Position numbers and translations under genes: made by a program
Shown: positions 43,153 through 52,418 of the stretch, one piece after another
Numbering within the stretch: the stretch's first letter is position 1
Layout: every line of letters begins with the position of its first letter
Assembly: GCF_000383595.1 (NCBI RefSeq)
Contig: NZ_KB911581.1
Coordinates: 62,001 to 126,000, forward strand
Direction of reading: 5' to 3'
Length of the DNA: 64,000 bases
Source of the DNA: Streptomyces bottropensis ATCC 25435
GTDB lineage: Bacteria; Actinomycetota; Actinomycetes; Streptomycetales; Streptomycetaceae
Notes under the pieces: generated by a model
The model's input: only the letters and a program-made list of their open reading frames with translations
What the model was told of the DNA's origin: nothing
The model's database searches: none

Positions 43153-44643
43153 TCAGCGCAGGAGCGCGCCGAAGCGGGCGTCCGTGGCGGGCGCCGAGAG
43201 GTCGCCGGCGCCGAACGCGAGGGACGACGTGGCCGTGAGTCCGGTCGCCGTGCCGCGCAGCACCCAGACCGCGCCGTTCCAGCCGTTCTCGGCCTCGGAA
43301 CCGGCCGCGAGGTCGGCGTGGCCGTCACCGTCGAAGTCCAGCGGCGCGCTGCTCGCGCCGAACTGGTCGTCGTTCTCGGCGACTCCGGGTACGCCGGCGG
43401 TGTCCTGGTGGAAGGTCTGCGTGCCGGCGCCCGTGACGCCGGTGGCGCTGCCGGGGACCAGGGCGACGGAACCGGCGTCGGTGATGTCGCCGATGTCCTC
43501 GCCCGGGATGCCGAGCGCGATGTCGCCGAAGCCGTCACCGTTGACGTCCGCCACCGAGACCGTGGAGCCGATCCCGTCGCCCTCCTCCTCCACGCCGGGG
43601 AAGCCGGGCAGGTCCTGGTCGAAGGTCTGTACGCGCTCCTCGGACAGGCCGGAGGCCGACCCGAACGCGATCTGGACCTTGCCGCCGTTCCAGTAGTTGC
43701 CCACCACGACGTCGTCGAAGCCGTCGTTGTTCACGTCCCCGATGCCGGTGCCCGTGCCGGTCGCCGTGCCGTCCGAGGGGGTCCAGCCGGTGGTGAAGCC
43801 CGTGCTGCCGCCGCCGAGGAGAAGATGGTTGCCCCACTGGCCGTCGCCCGCGTACTTCCAGGCGACGATGTCGTCCTTGCCGTCGCCGTTGACGTCGCCG
43901 GTCCGGGTGGAGCGGATGGGACCGGTGATCGAGTCGCCGTCCTCCCGGCAGCCGATGCCGTTGGTGGCGCAGGACGCGTCGGGGGTGTCGTAGCCCCACC
44001 AGTCGGCCTTGTCCAGCAGGGGCAGGGTGGCGGTGGGCTGTCCGGCACGGGAGACCGGGCCCTTCCACACCGTGGCGTCGCCGCTCGACGGGTCGTCGCC
44101 CGCGCCGGACAGGTAGGAGAACAGGGCGAGATCCGTCTTGCCGTCGCCGTCGAAGTCACCGGTCGTGGGGGACTGCCCGTACCCGGGTATGGCCGTGCCG
44201 CCGGTGAGTCCGGAGGCGGAGCCCCAGAGGATGACGGAGCCGGGGCTGCCGCCCGAGATCACCAGGTCGCTGAAGCCGTCGCCGTCCAGGTCGCCCTTGG
44301 TGAAGTTGGTCCCGAAGCGCTGGTTCGCGGTGGCGGAGCCGGGAACGCCGCTGGTGGAGCGGCTGATGAGCTTCTTGTTGGCGGTGGAGATCCCATTGGC
44401 GGAGCCGTACGTGACGGCCACGTAGCCCGCCTTGGCCTGGCTGGAGATCGTGGCGTCCGGGGCCGACACGACCAGGTCGGCGTATCCGTCGCCGTTGAAG
44501 TCGTCCTGCGCGTCCGCGGACCCGGTGGCCGCCAGCGCCGGACCCCCGGTGAGAACCATGGCGCCGAATCCTCCGGCGAGCAGCACCGCGGCTGCCAGGG
44601 GTGCGGTGAGCGCGGTACGGGTTCGGCGGTGTGCTCGGGACAT
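43153..44643 (-). CDS. Secreted FG-GAP/VCBS repeat (integrin-alpha-like beta-propeller) protein
   Basis: A 496-residue secreted protein. A signal peptide (about 1-38, ending ALAA) is followed by seven FG-GAP-type repeats, each with a calcium-loop motif D-x-[ND]-x-D-G-x-x-D (DFNGDGYADL, DLDGDGFSDL, DFDGDGKTDL, DVNGDGKDDI, DVNNDGFDDV, DVNGDGFGDI, DFDGDGHADL). Seven repeats suggest a complete seven-bladed propeller. An additional loop with two Cys (DASCATNGIGCRE) may form a disulfide. No enzyme domain is attached. Such proteins are thought to act in adhesion or ligand binding; the ligand is unknown. Confidence 0.9.
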   Translation of the reverse strand: MSRAHRRTRTALTAPLAAAVLLAGGFGAMVLTGGPALAATGSADAQDDFNGDGYADLVVSAPDATISSQAKAGYVAVTYGSANGISTANKKLISRSTSGVPGSATANQRFGTNFTKGDLDGDGFSDLVISGGSPGSVILWGSASGLTGGTAIPGYGQSPTTGDFDGDGKTDLALFSYLSGAGDDPSSGDATVWKGPVSRAGQPTATLPLLDKADWWGYDTPDASCATNGIGCREDGDSITGPIRSTRTGDVNGDGKDDIVAWKYAGDGQWGNHLLLGGGSTGFTTGWTPSDGTATGTGTGIGDVNNDGFDDVVVGNYWNGGKVQIAFGSASGLSEERVQTFDQDLPGFPGVEEEGDGIGSTVSVADVNGDGFGDIALGIPGEDIGDITDAGSVALVPGSATGVTGAGTQTFHQDTAGVPGVAENDDQFGASSAPLDFDGDGHADLAAGSEAENGWNGAVWVLRGTATGLTATSSLAFGAGDLSAPATDARFGALLR

Positions 44644-44768
44644 ACGTGAGCCTTTCGAGTCGGTCGGTTCTGTACGCGGAAGGCCGCGTTCAGTGGGTAC
44701 GACTCGACCCGGGCGATCCCAGTTGTACGTCCCAATGTCATGGATTCGTAACCGAGGAGACAGGTGTG

Positions 44769-44805
44769 GCGCTGAACTCCCTTGTTGCCAGAGGGAGTTC
44801 AGCGC
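44769..44805 (-). terminator. Hairpin terminator beside a lost gene
   Basis: A 14-bp perfect stem (44769-44782 with 44792-44805) and 9-nt loop. It lies 16 bp past the stop codon of the minus-strand relic at 44821, so it was probably the terminator of that gene when complete. Confidence 0.75.
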
Positions 44806-44820
44806 GTGTCACCGTCGGTC

Positions 44821-44880
44821 TAGCAGATCGCCTCGAACCACTCGGGGTGGTCGATGAACGGGTTCTGAGTGTTGGCGCAC
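44821..44880 (-). pseudogene. 3' remnant of an endonuclease I (EndA/NucM)-like gene
   Basis: The minus strand reads NTQNPFIDHPEWFEAIC-stop. NPFIDHPEW is the conserved C-terminal signature of secreted endonuclease I family proteins. Upstream the frame gives no further match, so only the last ~18 codons survive, with the terminator at 44769-44805. Confidence 0.55.
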
Positions 44881-45082
44881 ATGCACCTACACCGCGCCCT
44901 CGAAGATCGACCGTCGCCTGTAGGAGCATGCGCCAGCCGCGGAGCTGGTCGAGGATCTGGGTGTCGAGGAGCTTGAGATCCATGAGCGGGATCCCGCACA
45001 CGCGGACCGCCCGCGACCCCGAGGGGTGCGCGGGCGGTCCGGCGCCGGGCGCCGGGAGCGGCGCGGTCGGTGGGCGGGCCGG

Positions 45083-48000
45083 CTACGGCGTGACCGTCAG
45101 TGGTGTGTGCCCCACGGCCGCCGAGCCGTCGCCGAACTCGACGACGCCGACGTACCGTTCACCGCGGGCCGCGCCCGGCCACGCCACGGTGACCTTCGGG
45201 TGGTCGCCCGCGGAGACGGCCTGCCCGGCCGGGGTGACGGTGGGTGTGATCGCCGGGGTGCCCTGCCCGACCTTCCAGCTCCACAGGGTGTACCGCTGGC
45301 CGGTGGTGCCGGCCGGCAGTTCGTACTGCACGACGTAGACGTCGTAGTCGCCGGGCGGCAGGTCGACGTGTTCGTCGGAGCCGACGTCGGCCCATTCGCC
45401 GACGTGGTTGCCCTCGGTGTCGAAGGCGTACAGATCGAGATCGCTGCCGGGGACGTGGTCCGCGGAGGTGATCGCGAACCGGGTGAAGGCCGCGCCGTCG
45501 GGGACGTGGACGCGGTGCTTCACCGCGGCGTCGCCCGTGTGCGGGCTCTCCCAGAAGGAGGACTGGTCCGTTCCGGTGAGGGTGCCGGTGGTCTTCTCGC
45601 CGGTGTAGAGGGCCGCCTCGGCGGTCAGCTCGCCGGACCAGCCGACCCCGGGCGTCAGCGTCGCCGAGTCCCCGCCGGTGACCGTGACCCCGTCCGGGGC
45701 CGCGAACAGCGCGGAGCGCAGGGCGATCGGGCTGGTGACCTCGTGGTGGCTGTGCGCGTCGCTCAGGGTCAGCGAGCCGAAGGACCAGGTGCCGTGGGCG
45801 GCGCTCGTACGCTCGAACGCCACCTCGTACGAGGCCGATCCGCCCGGCGGGACCGTCAGCCGCTTCGGGGTGACCTCGGCGCGGAAGCCCGGCGGGGTCC
45901 GCAGCTTCGCCCGGTAGGTGGCGGTTGCGTCGGAGACGTTGGTGACCGTGCGGGTCACCGTCTGCACGCCCAGCAGGTCGCCGACCGAGATCGACGCGGA
46001 GTTGAGGTCGCTGGGGTCGGTCTTCGCGGCCGTGGGGCAGGCGTCGTCGCCGCTCTCCGTGACCGGCTTCTGGCCGATCGCGCAGAGGTACGCGGTCCAG
46101 TCGGCGGAGGTGGAGTCGTAGACCAGCCCGGGGTCGGCCGCCCGGGTGACCCGGGGCAGGCCCGCGCCGTGGTCGAGGGGCGAGGCGGAGTCGGCCAGGG
46201 CGCGGCCGATGGGGTCGCCGTTCTCGTCGGTGGTCGTGGCCGTCGTCATCAGCGCCGACTTGATCTCCATCGGCGACCAGTCGGGACGCAGTTGCCGCAG
46301 CAGGGCGGCGAGGCCCGCGATGTGCGGCGACGACATCGAGGTGCCGTCGGCGAAGCCGAACCGGCCGGTGAACCCGCCGCCGCTGCCGGGCACCACGCCC
46401 GCCGGGACGCTCATCCCGAAGGAGGCGATGTCGGGCTTGAGCAGGTCGCCGTCGCCGAAGTGGTCGGGGCCGCCGGAGGAGAAGGAGGTGATCTCCCGGG
46501 TGGCGCGGTGGCTGCTCCGGCTGGGCGTGAACGCGGCGGTCGCACCGGCCCGGGAGGCGTACGCGTGGACGGCCTTCGCGTCCTCGGTGGCGACCTGGAC
46601 CACGGGCACCGCGAAGACGTACGCGAAGAAGTCCTGGGCGCTGGTCGGGGTGTGTGTGAGCACGATGCCCCTGCCGCCGACCGCCGCGACCTCGTCCGAC
46701 TTGGTCTCGACGAAGATGGCGTCACCGCCCCGGTCGCAGACGATGAGCTTGTCCTCGGCCCGGGCCGGGTCGAGCGTGCCCGGCGCGCAGAGTGCGGCCA
46801 TGGCGTCGTCCGCGCCGTCCTTCTTCACGGCGGTGGCCTCCACCAGCGCGGTGGAGTCGACGCCCGGGTTCAGGCCCGGGTTGGTGTAGCGGCGGCCGTC
46901 GCCGAGGACCAGGGAGGCGGTGTACGCGGTGTCGTGCGTCGCCGCGGCGACCGTGGTGACCCAGGGGCCGGTGTGCTCCACCGTGTCCGGGCCGCTGTTG
47001 CTCGCGGACGCGGCGATGAAGACCCCCGCCTTGGCCGCGTTGAACATGGCCTCCATGTCGGGCTGTTGGGGGAGCGTGCCGCCGATGGAGTAGTTGATGA
47101 CGTCGACGCCGTCCGCCACGGCCTTGTCGATGGCGGCGGTGGTGTCCACGAGCGGGCAGCCGGTGCTCCAGCACGCCTTGTAGTAGGCGAGGCGGGCGGC
47201 CGGGGCGACACCGCTGAGCCTGCCCTCGGCGTTGCTGCCGGGCACCGACGCGGCGACGCCGTGGTTGCCGGCGGCGGTGGTGCCGGTGTGGGTGCCGTGG
47301 CTGTCGGTGTCCATCGCCGAGGGGATGTCCTCGCCGTCCGGGTCGGGCCTGCCCACGCCGAACCACTGGGCGCCGATCACCTTGTTGTTGCAGGTCACCT
47401 TGTGCGCGGGGTCGTCGCCGGGCACACAGTCCCCGTGCCACTTATCGGAGATGGTCCGGGCGTCGGGGCGCGGCTCCGGGAGGGCGGCGAGCATCGGGTT
47501 CGACGGGGAGACGCCGGTGTCCACGATCCCGACGATGACCCCCTCGCCGGCGTGCCCGGGACCGCCGGCCTTCGCCCAGAGGCCGCGCGTTCCGCTGAGG
47601 CCGAGGAGGCGGGGGGTGTCGGGGAAGGCGGCGGGGGTGCGTGACGCCTTGGTGCTCGGGGTGCTCGGGGTGCTCGGGGTGCGCGCGGGTGCGACGGCGG
47701 CCGCGGTCGTGTCGCTGTCGGTTTCCGAGCCGGTCCCGGTGCCGGTGGCCGTGCCGGAGCCCGTGCCCGTGGCCGTGGCCGTGCCCGAGCCGGTCGCTCT
47801 GGTCGCGGGTCCGGTGATCGCCGCCCGCTGGGCTTCGGGACCCGGACCGGGACCGTCACCGGGTGCGGGGCCGGGAGCCGGGGCAGGGACCTTGGCCTCG
47901 GTGTCGGCCGGGCTCCCGGCTTCGTCCCTGGCCTGATCCCCGGCCTGATCCCCGGCCTCGACCCGTACGTACGTCTCCGCCCGGCCGTCGGCGTCCGCCC

Positions 48001-48499
48001 CCGGTCCGTGGTCCGGCCGCGGTCCGTGGTCCGGCCGCGCATCCGTCAGCCGGGCGACCGTGTTGCGGGTCACCGAGACGACGCCCGGTGTCGTGCTCAG
48101 CTTCGCCGCCTGGCGGCCGGTCAGCTCGGCGGCGAATCCGTTGAACGTGTAGGAGTAGTCGTAGAGCGACTTGACCCCGGGCACGGCGGCGAGGATCCGC
48201 TCCCGGCGGTCGTCCAGATGGGCCACGTACGTGCGGACCGTGGCGGAGTCCGCGTCGAGCCGTTCGCCCGCGGTGGGTGCCGTCCGCTTCAGCCGGGGCA
48301 GCCCGCCCTCGTAGGCGGCGACGGGTGCGTCGGCGAGCTTCACGATGTAGGTGTCGTCGCCGTGGCTTGCGCTGTTCGCAGGGGCACCGGGTTCGGCGGC
48401 GAAGGTGGGAGCGATGACCGCCGAGACGATCAGGGCTCCGGCGAGCAGCGGTGCCAGCAGGGTGACCGCGGCTCTCGGGCGTATGTGATGGTTCGTCAA
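45083..48499 (-). CDS. Secreted subtilisin-like (S8) serine protease with I9, PA and C-terminal beta domains
   Basis: An 1138-residue secreted protease. Signal peptide (about 1-35), I9 propeptide (about 50-145; YIVKLADAPVAAYEGG, LYDYSYTFNGFAAELT), then a long Gly/Thr/Pro/Ala-rich linker (about 150-290). The S8 domain has Asp in IVDTGVS (~326), His in DSHGTHTG (~398) and Ser in DGTSMSSPH (~720), split by a PA-type insertion (about 530-660). C-terminal fibronectin-like (TRTVTNVSDATATYRA) and pre-peptidase-like (SDLDLYAFD) domains complete a plant cucumisin-like layout. The linker between propeptide and catalytic domain is unusually long. Confidence 0.93.
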   Translation of the reverse strand: MTNHHIRPRAAVTLLAPLLAGALIVSAVIAPTFAAEPGAPANSASHGDDTYIVKLADAPVAAYEGGLPRLKRTAPTAGERLDADSATVRTYVAHLDDRRERILAAVPGVKSLYDYSYTFNGFAAELTGRQAAKLSTTPGVVSVTRNTVARLTDARPDHGPRPDHGPGADADGRAETYVRVEAGDQAGDQARDEAGSPADTEAKVPAPAPGPAPGDGPGPGPEAQRAAITGPATRATGSGTATATGTGSGTATGTGTGSETDSDTTAAAVAPARTPSTPSTPSTKASRTPAAFPDTPRLLGLSGTRGLWAKAGGPGHAGEGVIVGIVDTGVSPSNPMLAALPEPRPDARTISDKWHGDCVPGDDPAHKVTCNNKVIGAQWFGVGRPDPDGEDIPSAMDTDSHGTHTGTTAAGNHGVAASVPGSNAEGRLSGVAPAARLAYYKACWSTGCPLVDTTAAIDKAVADGVDVINYSIGGTLPQQPDMEAMFNAAKAGVFIAASASNSGPDTVEHTGPWVTTVAAATHDTAYTASLVLGDGRRYTNPGLNPGVDSTALVEATAVKKDGADDAMAALCAPGTLDPARAEDKLIVCDRGGDAIFVETKSDEVAAVGGRGIVLTHTPTSAQDFFAYVFAVPVVQVATEDAKAVHAYASRAGATAAFTPSRSSHRATREITSFSSGGPDHFGDGDLLKPDIASFGMSVPAGVVPGSGGGFTGRFGFADGTSMSSPHIAGLAALLRQLRPDWSPMEIKSALMTTATTTDENGDPIGRALADSASPLDHGAGLPRVTRAADPGLVYDSTSADWTAYLCAIGQKPVTESGDDACPTAAKTDPSDLNSASISVGDLLGVQTVTRTVTNVSDATATYRAKLRTPPGFRAEVTPKRLTVPPGGSASYEVAFERTSAAHGTWSFGSLTLSDAHSHHEVTSPIALRSALFAAPDGVTVTGGDSATLTPGVGWSGELTAEAALYTGEKTTGTLTGTDQSSFWESPHTGDAAVKHRVHVPDGAAFTRFAITSADHVPGSDLDLYAFDTEGNHVGEWADVGSDEHVDLPPGDYDVYVVQYELPAGTTGQRYTLWSWKVGQGTPAITPTVTPAGQAVSAGDHPKVTVAWPGAARGERYVGVVEFGDGSAAVGHTPLTVTP

Positions 48500-48733
48500 C
48501 TGTGGTCCATGTCGATCGACTTGAGAAATCTCGATCCCCCGAGGACCCCAATGTCACAGACGACTCAGCGGTAACAATCTTGAAAGCTCACGTACTCGTG
48601 GGTCTCCACAGTCGTTTCACAAGAGACGACCGAAGTGGACCCGGTGGGCCGGGCGTCGGCTTTCCCGACTTCTCAAGTTCAGTTAAGCGGAGGCAAAGCA
48701 AGCTCAAAGGTTCACCTCGGATTGTCTTTCGAC

Positions 48734-49342
48734 ATGGACCAGACCCTTCTCGTGGTCGCCGATCTGGCCGCCATCTCCGTACTGACCTTCACGGTCTACT
48801 TCCCGCGCCACCACCGCCGCGACCTCGTCGCCGCCTTCCTCGGCGTCAACGTCGGTGTCCTCGCGGTCGCGATGACGCTCAGCTCCTCGTCGGTCGGCAT
48901 CGGCCTCGGGATGGGGCTGTTCGGCGTCCTGTCGATCATCCGGCTGCGGTCCGACGAGATCGCGCACCACGAGATCGCCTACTACTTCGCCGCGCTCGCC
49001 CTCGGACTGCTGGCCGGGCTGCCGCAGGAGGTCGACGTCCTGTCGGCCCTCCTCATGACGCTGATCGTCGCCACGTTGTACGTCGGCGATCACCCGAAAC
49101 TCTTCGGCCGCCACCGGCAGCGCAGCCTGCGCCTCGACGCCGCGTACACCAACGAGGACGCCCTGCGCGCGCACCTCGAAATACTGCTGGGCGGGCGGGT
49201 GGTGAACCTGTCCGTGCAGAACGTCGACCTGGTCAACGACATGACGCTGGTGGACGTCCGGTACGTCGTCACCGGCACGGGAACGCGCGCGCCGAGGGAG
49301 GCCGTGCACCCGGCCGGGCAGGAACAGGGGGTGCGCGCATGA
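48734..49342 (+). CDS. DUF4956 membrane protein, first gene of VTC-adhesin operon
   Basis: A 202-residue protein with four predicted transmembrane helices (about 3-20, 32-50, 52-66, 80-105) and a cytoplasmic C-terminal domain (about 115-185; NEDALRAHLEILLGGRVVNLSVQNVDLVNDMTLVDVRY). SIIRLRSDEIAHHEIAYYFAALALGL is the DUF4956 hallmark. The family is usually found next to VTC-domain and CotH/carbohydrate-binding genes. Its stop overlaps the VTC start (ATGA, 49339-49342). Role unknown; a membrane partner of the VTC enzyme is plausible. Confidence 0.87.
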   Translation: MDQTLLVVADLAAISVLTFTVYFPRHHRRDLVAAFLGVNVGVLAVAMTLSSSSVGIGLGMGLFGVLSIIRLRSDEIAHHEIAYYFAALALGLLAGLPQEVDVLSALLMTLIVATLYVGDHPKLFGRHRQRSLRLDAAYTNEDALRAHLEILLGGRVVNLSVQNVDLVNDMTLVDVRYVVTGTGTRAPREAVHPAGQEQGVRA

Positions 49343-50175
49343 CGGCCCTGGACTCCGTCGCCCACGTGGTCGGGGCGCTGCGACCCATCGGCCTCGACGA
49401 ACTCGTGGACCGCGCCGAACTGCTCACCCGCCTGGACCGCAAGTACATGCTGCCCCTCACCGACCTGCCCCTCGTGGTCGGCGGGCTGGTCGGCGGGGGT
49501 CTCTCACGGTCGGGCGCGGTCGAGGCCGAGGCCGGGGGAGCCCAGGTCCTGGAGGTCGACGGCGAACGGCGGTTCGCGTACCGGTCCGTGTACTTCGACA
49601 CCCCGGAGATGGACGGCTATCTGGGTGCGGCCCGCGGTCGTCGGCGCCGTTTCAAACTGCGCGTCCGGACCTACCTGGCGTCCGGCCGGCACTTCCTGGA
49701 GGTCAAGACGCGTGGCCCGCGCGGCACCACCGTCAAGCAGCGCGTCCCGTATGACGGGGAACCCGGGCGGCTGACCCCCGAGGCCCGCGCGTACGCCGAC
49801 GACGTCCTGGGCGAGGCCGGCATCGACGCCCGCGGCCTCCGCCTGGTGCCCGCGCTCACCACGCGCTACCTCCGCACGACCCTCTTTCTGCTGGACAGCG
49901 GCAGCCGGGTCACCGTCGACACCGGCCTGACCTGGGCACTGCCCGACGGCACCGCACTGCGCACGCCCGGACGGACCATCGTCGAGACCAAGTCCGGGCG
50001 CGCGGGCTCCGGCGCCGACCGGCTGCTGTGGTCGCTCGGACACCGGCCCTGCCCGGTCTCCAAGTACGGCACCGGGCTCGCCGCGCTCCGGCCCGACCTG
50101 CCCGCCAACCGCTGGCTGCCCGTCCTGCGGCGCCACTTCCCCACCGCACCTGCCCCGAACGGGAGCCCCGCATGA
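49339..50175 (+). CDS. VTC-domain (polyphosphate polymerase-like, CYTH-superfamily) protein
   Basis: A 278-residue tunnel-fold protein. VTC features: LLTRLDRKYMLPLTDL (basic tunnel residues), RFAYRSVYFDTPEMDGYLGAARGRRRRFKLRVRTY, HFLEVKTRG (ExK pair), LTTRYLRTTL, VTVDTGLTW, TIVETKSG and PVSKYGTGL. In yeast Vtc4 the same fold polymerises ATP phosphate into polyphosphate; bacterial members are less studied. The Glu/Lys/Arg tunnel residues look intact. Translationally coupled on both sides (4-bp overlaps). Confidence 0.88.
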   Translation: MTALDSVAHVVGALRPIGLDELVDRAELLTRLDRKYMLPLTDLPLVVGGLVGGGLSRSGAVEAEAGGAQVLEVDGERRFAYRSVYFDTPEMDGYLGAARGRRRRFKLRVRTYLASGRHFLEVKTRGPRGTTVKQRVPYDGEPGRLTPEARAYADDVLGEAGIDARGLRLVPALTTRYLRTTLFLLDSGSRVTVDTGLTWALPDGTALRTPGRTIVETKSGRAGSGADRLLWSLGHRPCPVSKYGTGLAALRPDLPANRWLPVLRRHFPTAPAPNGSPA

Positions 50176-52124
50176 ACCTCCGCATGAACGCCCGCATGAA
50201 CAGCCGCACGAGCAGTCGCACGAGTCGCGGTACGAGCAGTCGCACGAGTCGCGGTACGAGCAGTCGTACGAGTGGTCGTACGAAGACCCGTGGGAGCGCG
50301 TGGAGGAGAAGGGTGCGGGGTTTCCGTACGAAGGCGGCGGCCGCTCTCGCCTCCGTCGTCCTCGCGACCGCCGCACTGGCCGGGTGCTCCTCCGGCACCG
50401 ACTCCGGCTCGACGTCGTCCGGCTCCTCGTCGAGCGCGAGCGCGGCGGCGGCCGTGGACGGGACACAGGACGCGGCGGCGGTCCTCGCCGACAACGAGAA
50501 GACGCACGCCGAGGACGGTGACACGGAGTACGAGGAGTCGGATGCCGTCGCCATCGACCTGAAGGGTGACTCGGCCTCGGCCGACGGCAAGGGTGTGGAG
50601 GTCGACGGGACCACCGTCACCATCACCTCCGGCGGGACGTACCTGCTCAGCGGGTCCCTCGACGACGGGCAGGTCGTGGTCACCGCCCCCGAGGCGACCG
50701 TCAGGCTGGTCCTCGACGGTGCCGACATCTCCAGCTCCTCCGGGTCGGCGATCGCCGCGACCGAGGCGGAGCGGCTCGTGGTCGTCCTCGCGGACGGCAG
50801 CGAGAACAGGCTGAGCGACACGGACTCCTACGCCGACGACGCCGAGGCGAACGCGGCCCTGTACAGCGCCGGCGACCTGACGATCGGCGGCGACGGCTCG
50901 CTGGCCGTGCGGGGGAACGGCAACGACGCGATCGCCGGCAAGGACGGCCTGGTCGTCGAGGGCGGGAACATCACCGTCGAGGCCGCCGACGACGGTATCC
51001 GGGGCAAGGACCACCTCGTGGTCGACGGCGGCACGGTGACCGTGACGGCGAAGGGCGACGGGCTGAAGGCCGACAACGCGGACGAGGCGGACGCGGGGTA
51101 CCTGGTCGTCGCGGGCGGCACCGTCTCCGTGACGGCCGGCGGTGACGCCCTGGACGCGGCCACCGATCTCCTCGTCACCGGCGGCAGGTTGACCGTAAAG
51201 GCCGAGGCCACCGACGACACCTCCGCGCACGGGCTGAGGTCCGGGGTGATCACGGTGCTGGACGGCGGCACGGTCGACGTGGACGCCTCCGCCGACGCGC
51301 TGCACGGCGACGGGGCCGTTCACCTCGACGGCGCCACCGTCACCCTCGCGGCCGGTGACGACGGCATCCACGCCGAGGGCGACCTCGTCATCAGCGGGGG
51401 CACGCTGGACATCACCGGCTCCGCCGAGGGCTTGGAGGGCAAGGACATCCTGGTCCGGGGCGGTACGTCACACGTCACCTCCAGCGACGACGGGGTCAAC
51501 GCCTCGGGCAGCGAGGCGACTTCGGAAGGCGACGCGCAGGGCGGGGGCCCCGGCGGGGGCGGTGGCATGGGGGTCGGCGACTACTCGGCCGAGGTCACCG
51601 GCGGCACGCTCGTCCTGAACTCCGAAGGTGACGGCTTCGACTCCAACGGCACTGCCGAGATCACCGGCGGCACGATCGTCGTGAACGGCCCCCAGCGGGG
51701 CGGCAACGGAGCGCTGGACGTCAACGGCAGCTTCACCGTCAGCGGCGGCACGCTGCTCGCCTCGGGCAGCGCGGGCATGGTCGTCGCCCCGGGCGAGGAA
51801 TCGGAACAGGGCTGGTTGTCGGCGACCCTGGACGCGTCGGTCGCGGCGGGCACCACCCTGCACATCGTCGACGCGGACGGGAAGGTCGTGGCGTCGTACG
51901 TCACCTCGAAGACCATCCAGAACGTCGTGTACTCGGGTGCGGCGATCAAGAGCGGAGAGGAGTACACCGTCTACTCCGGCGGCACGACCTCCGGCTCCGA
52001 CACCGGTGGCCTCGCGGGTTCCGGCAAGCTCGGCTCGGCGAAGAAGCTCACGACGATCACGGCGGGCGAGGCGCCGGAGGGTGGTTTCGGGGGACCCGGT
52101 GGGGGCGGCGGGGGCCGGGGCTAG
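50172..52124 (+). CDS. Carbohydrate-binding (Cthe_2159-like) beta-helix lipoprotein
   Basis: A 650-residue protein. It starts at ATG 50172 overlapping the VTC stop; its first 40 residues are an Arg/Ser/Thr repeat encoded by three 24-bp DNA repeats (50211-50282). A lipoprotein signal follows (AAAALASVVLATAALAGC). Residues about 110-610 form a parallel beta-helix with repeated GGT/DGI turns (VVEGGNITVEAADDGIRGKD, TLDITGSAEGLEGKD), like the cellulose/pectin-binding Cthe_2159 family. It would sit on the outer membrane face as an adhesin or polysaccharide binder. The true start may be downstream of the repeats. Confidence 0.87.
   Translation: MNLRMNARMNSRTSSRTSRGTSSRTSRGTSSRTSGRTKTRGSAWRRRVRGFRTKAAAALASVVLATAALAGCSSGTDSGSTSSGSSSSASAAAAVDGTQDAAAVLADNEKTHAEDGDTEYEESDAVAIDLKGDSASADGKGVEVDGTTVTITSGGTYLLSGSLDDGQVVVTAPEATVRLVLDGADISSSSGSAIAATEAERLVVVLADGSENRLSDTDSYADDAEANAALYSAGDLTIGGDGSLAVRGNGNDAIAGKDGLVVEGGNITVEAADDGIRGKDHLVVDGGTVTVTAKGDGLKADNADEADAGYLVVAGGTVSVTAGGDALDAATDLLVTGGRLTVKAEATDDTSAHGLRSGVITVLDGGTVDVDASADALHGDGAVHLDGATVTLAAGDDGIHAEGDLVISGGTLDITGSAEGLEGKDILVRGGTSHVTSSDDGVNASGSEATSEGDAQGGGPGGGGGMGVGDYSAEVTGGTLVLNSEGDGFDSNGTAEITGGTIVVNGPQRGGNGALDVNGSFTVSGGTLLASGSAGMVVAPGEESEQGWLSATLDASVAAGTTLHIVDADGKVVASYVTSKTIQNVVYSGAAIKSGEEYTVYSGGTTSGSDTGGLAGSGKLGSAKKLTTITAGEAPEGGFGGPGGGGGGRG
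50211..50282 (+). repeat. Three 24-bp tandem repeats at the 5' end of the lipoprotein gene
   Basis: Units at 50211-50234 and 50235-50258 are identical; 50259-50282 is a diverged third copy. They encode alternating Ser-Arg-Thr in frame. As the unit is a multiple of three, copy-number change keeps the frame. Confidence 0.9.
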
Positions 52125-52155
52125 GAGGCGGCTGGCTCAGCGTCAGCCCGAGGCC

Positions 52156-52418
52156 TCAGCCGTACGGTCGGTGAAGCAGATCCTCCGCGCGCTCGACCGT
52201 ATCCGCGCGGTCGAGCCAGGCGCTGACCAGGGTGAGGTCGGTGCAGGTGGTGATGCGTTCACGGACGCCGTCGGAGACGGCGATGCCTCGCACCTCCAGA
52301 ACACGCAGCACACCCTGTCTCCGGGAGGGCTTGGCGGTGCACCGGTCCTGGCAGACGACGAGCAGGAGTACGGGCAGACGGTACTTGGACCGGAGATACG
52401 AGAGGTAGTACGGCCGGC
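52156..52418 (-). pseudogene. Remnant of an Rpn-like (PD-(D/E)XK) nuclease-family gene
   Basis: The minus strand reads RPYYLSYLRSKYRLPVLLLV, VCQDRCTA, then jumps to VLRVLEVRGIAVSDGVRERI and a C-terminal RADTVERAEDLLHRPYG. These match the middle and extreme C-terminus of the intact relative at 55889-56797 (YYASYLLTKYRLQPMLLVVCQDRATAEWA ... VRERITNCDD). The N-terminal catalytic part and about 100 internal residues are missing. No start codon with a ribosome site. Its 5' side abuts the CAP gene stop. Confidence 0.75.

Larger units (their letters stand above)
44644..45082. other. 439-bp gap with terminator and gene relic
   Basis: Holds the FG-GAP promoter, the hairpin at 44769-44805 and a short minus-strand relic at 44821-44880. 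A minus-strand peptide reading MDLKLLDTQILDQLRGW (about 44,950-45,000) has no supporting context. Nothing else recognised. Confidence 0.5.

Noticed and set aside
44938..45001. Short minus-strand peptide MDLKLLDTQILDQLRGW as a RiPP precursor
   Set aside because: No modification, transport or leader-core features nearby; the region is a gap with a gene relic.
45026..47644. 872-residue plus-strand frame opposite the subtilase
   Set aside because: Antisense to a protease with complete catalytic triad; composition is Gly/Arg/Val-rich with no recognisable fold.
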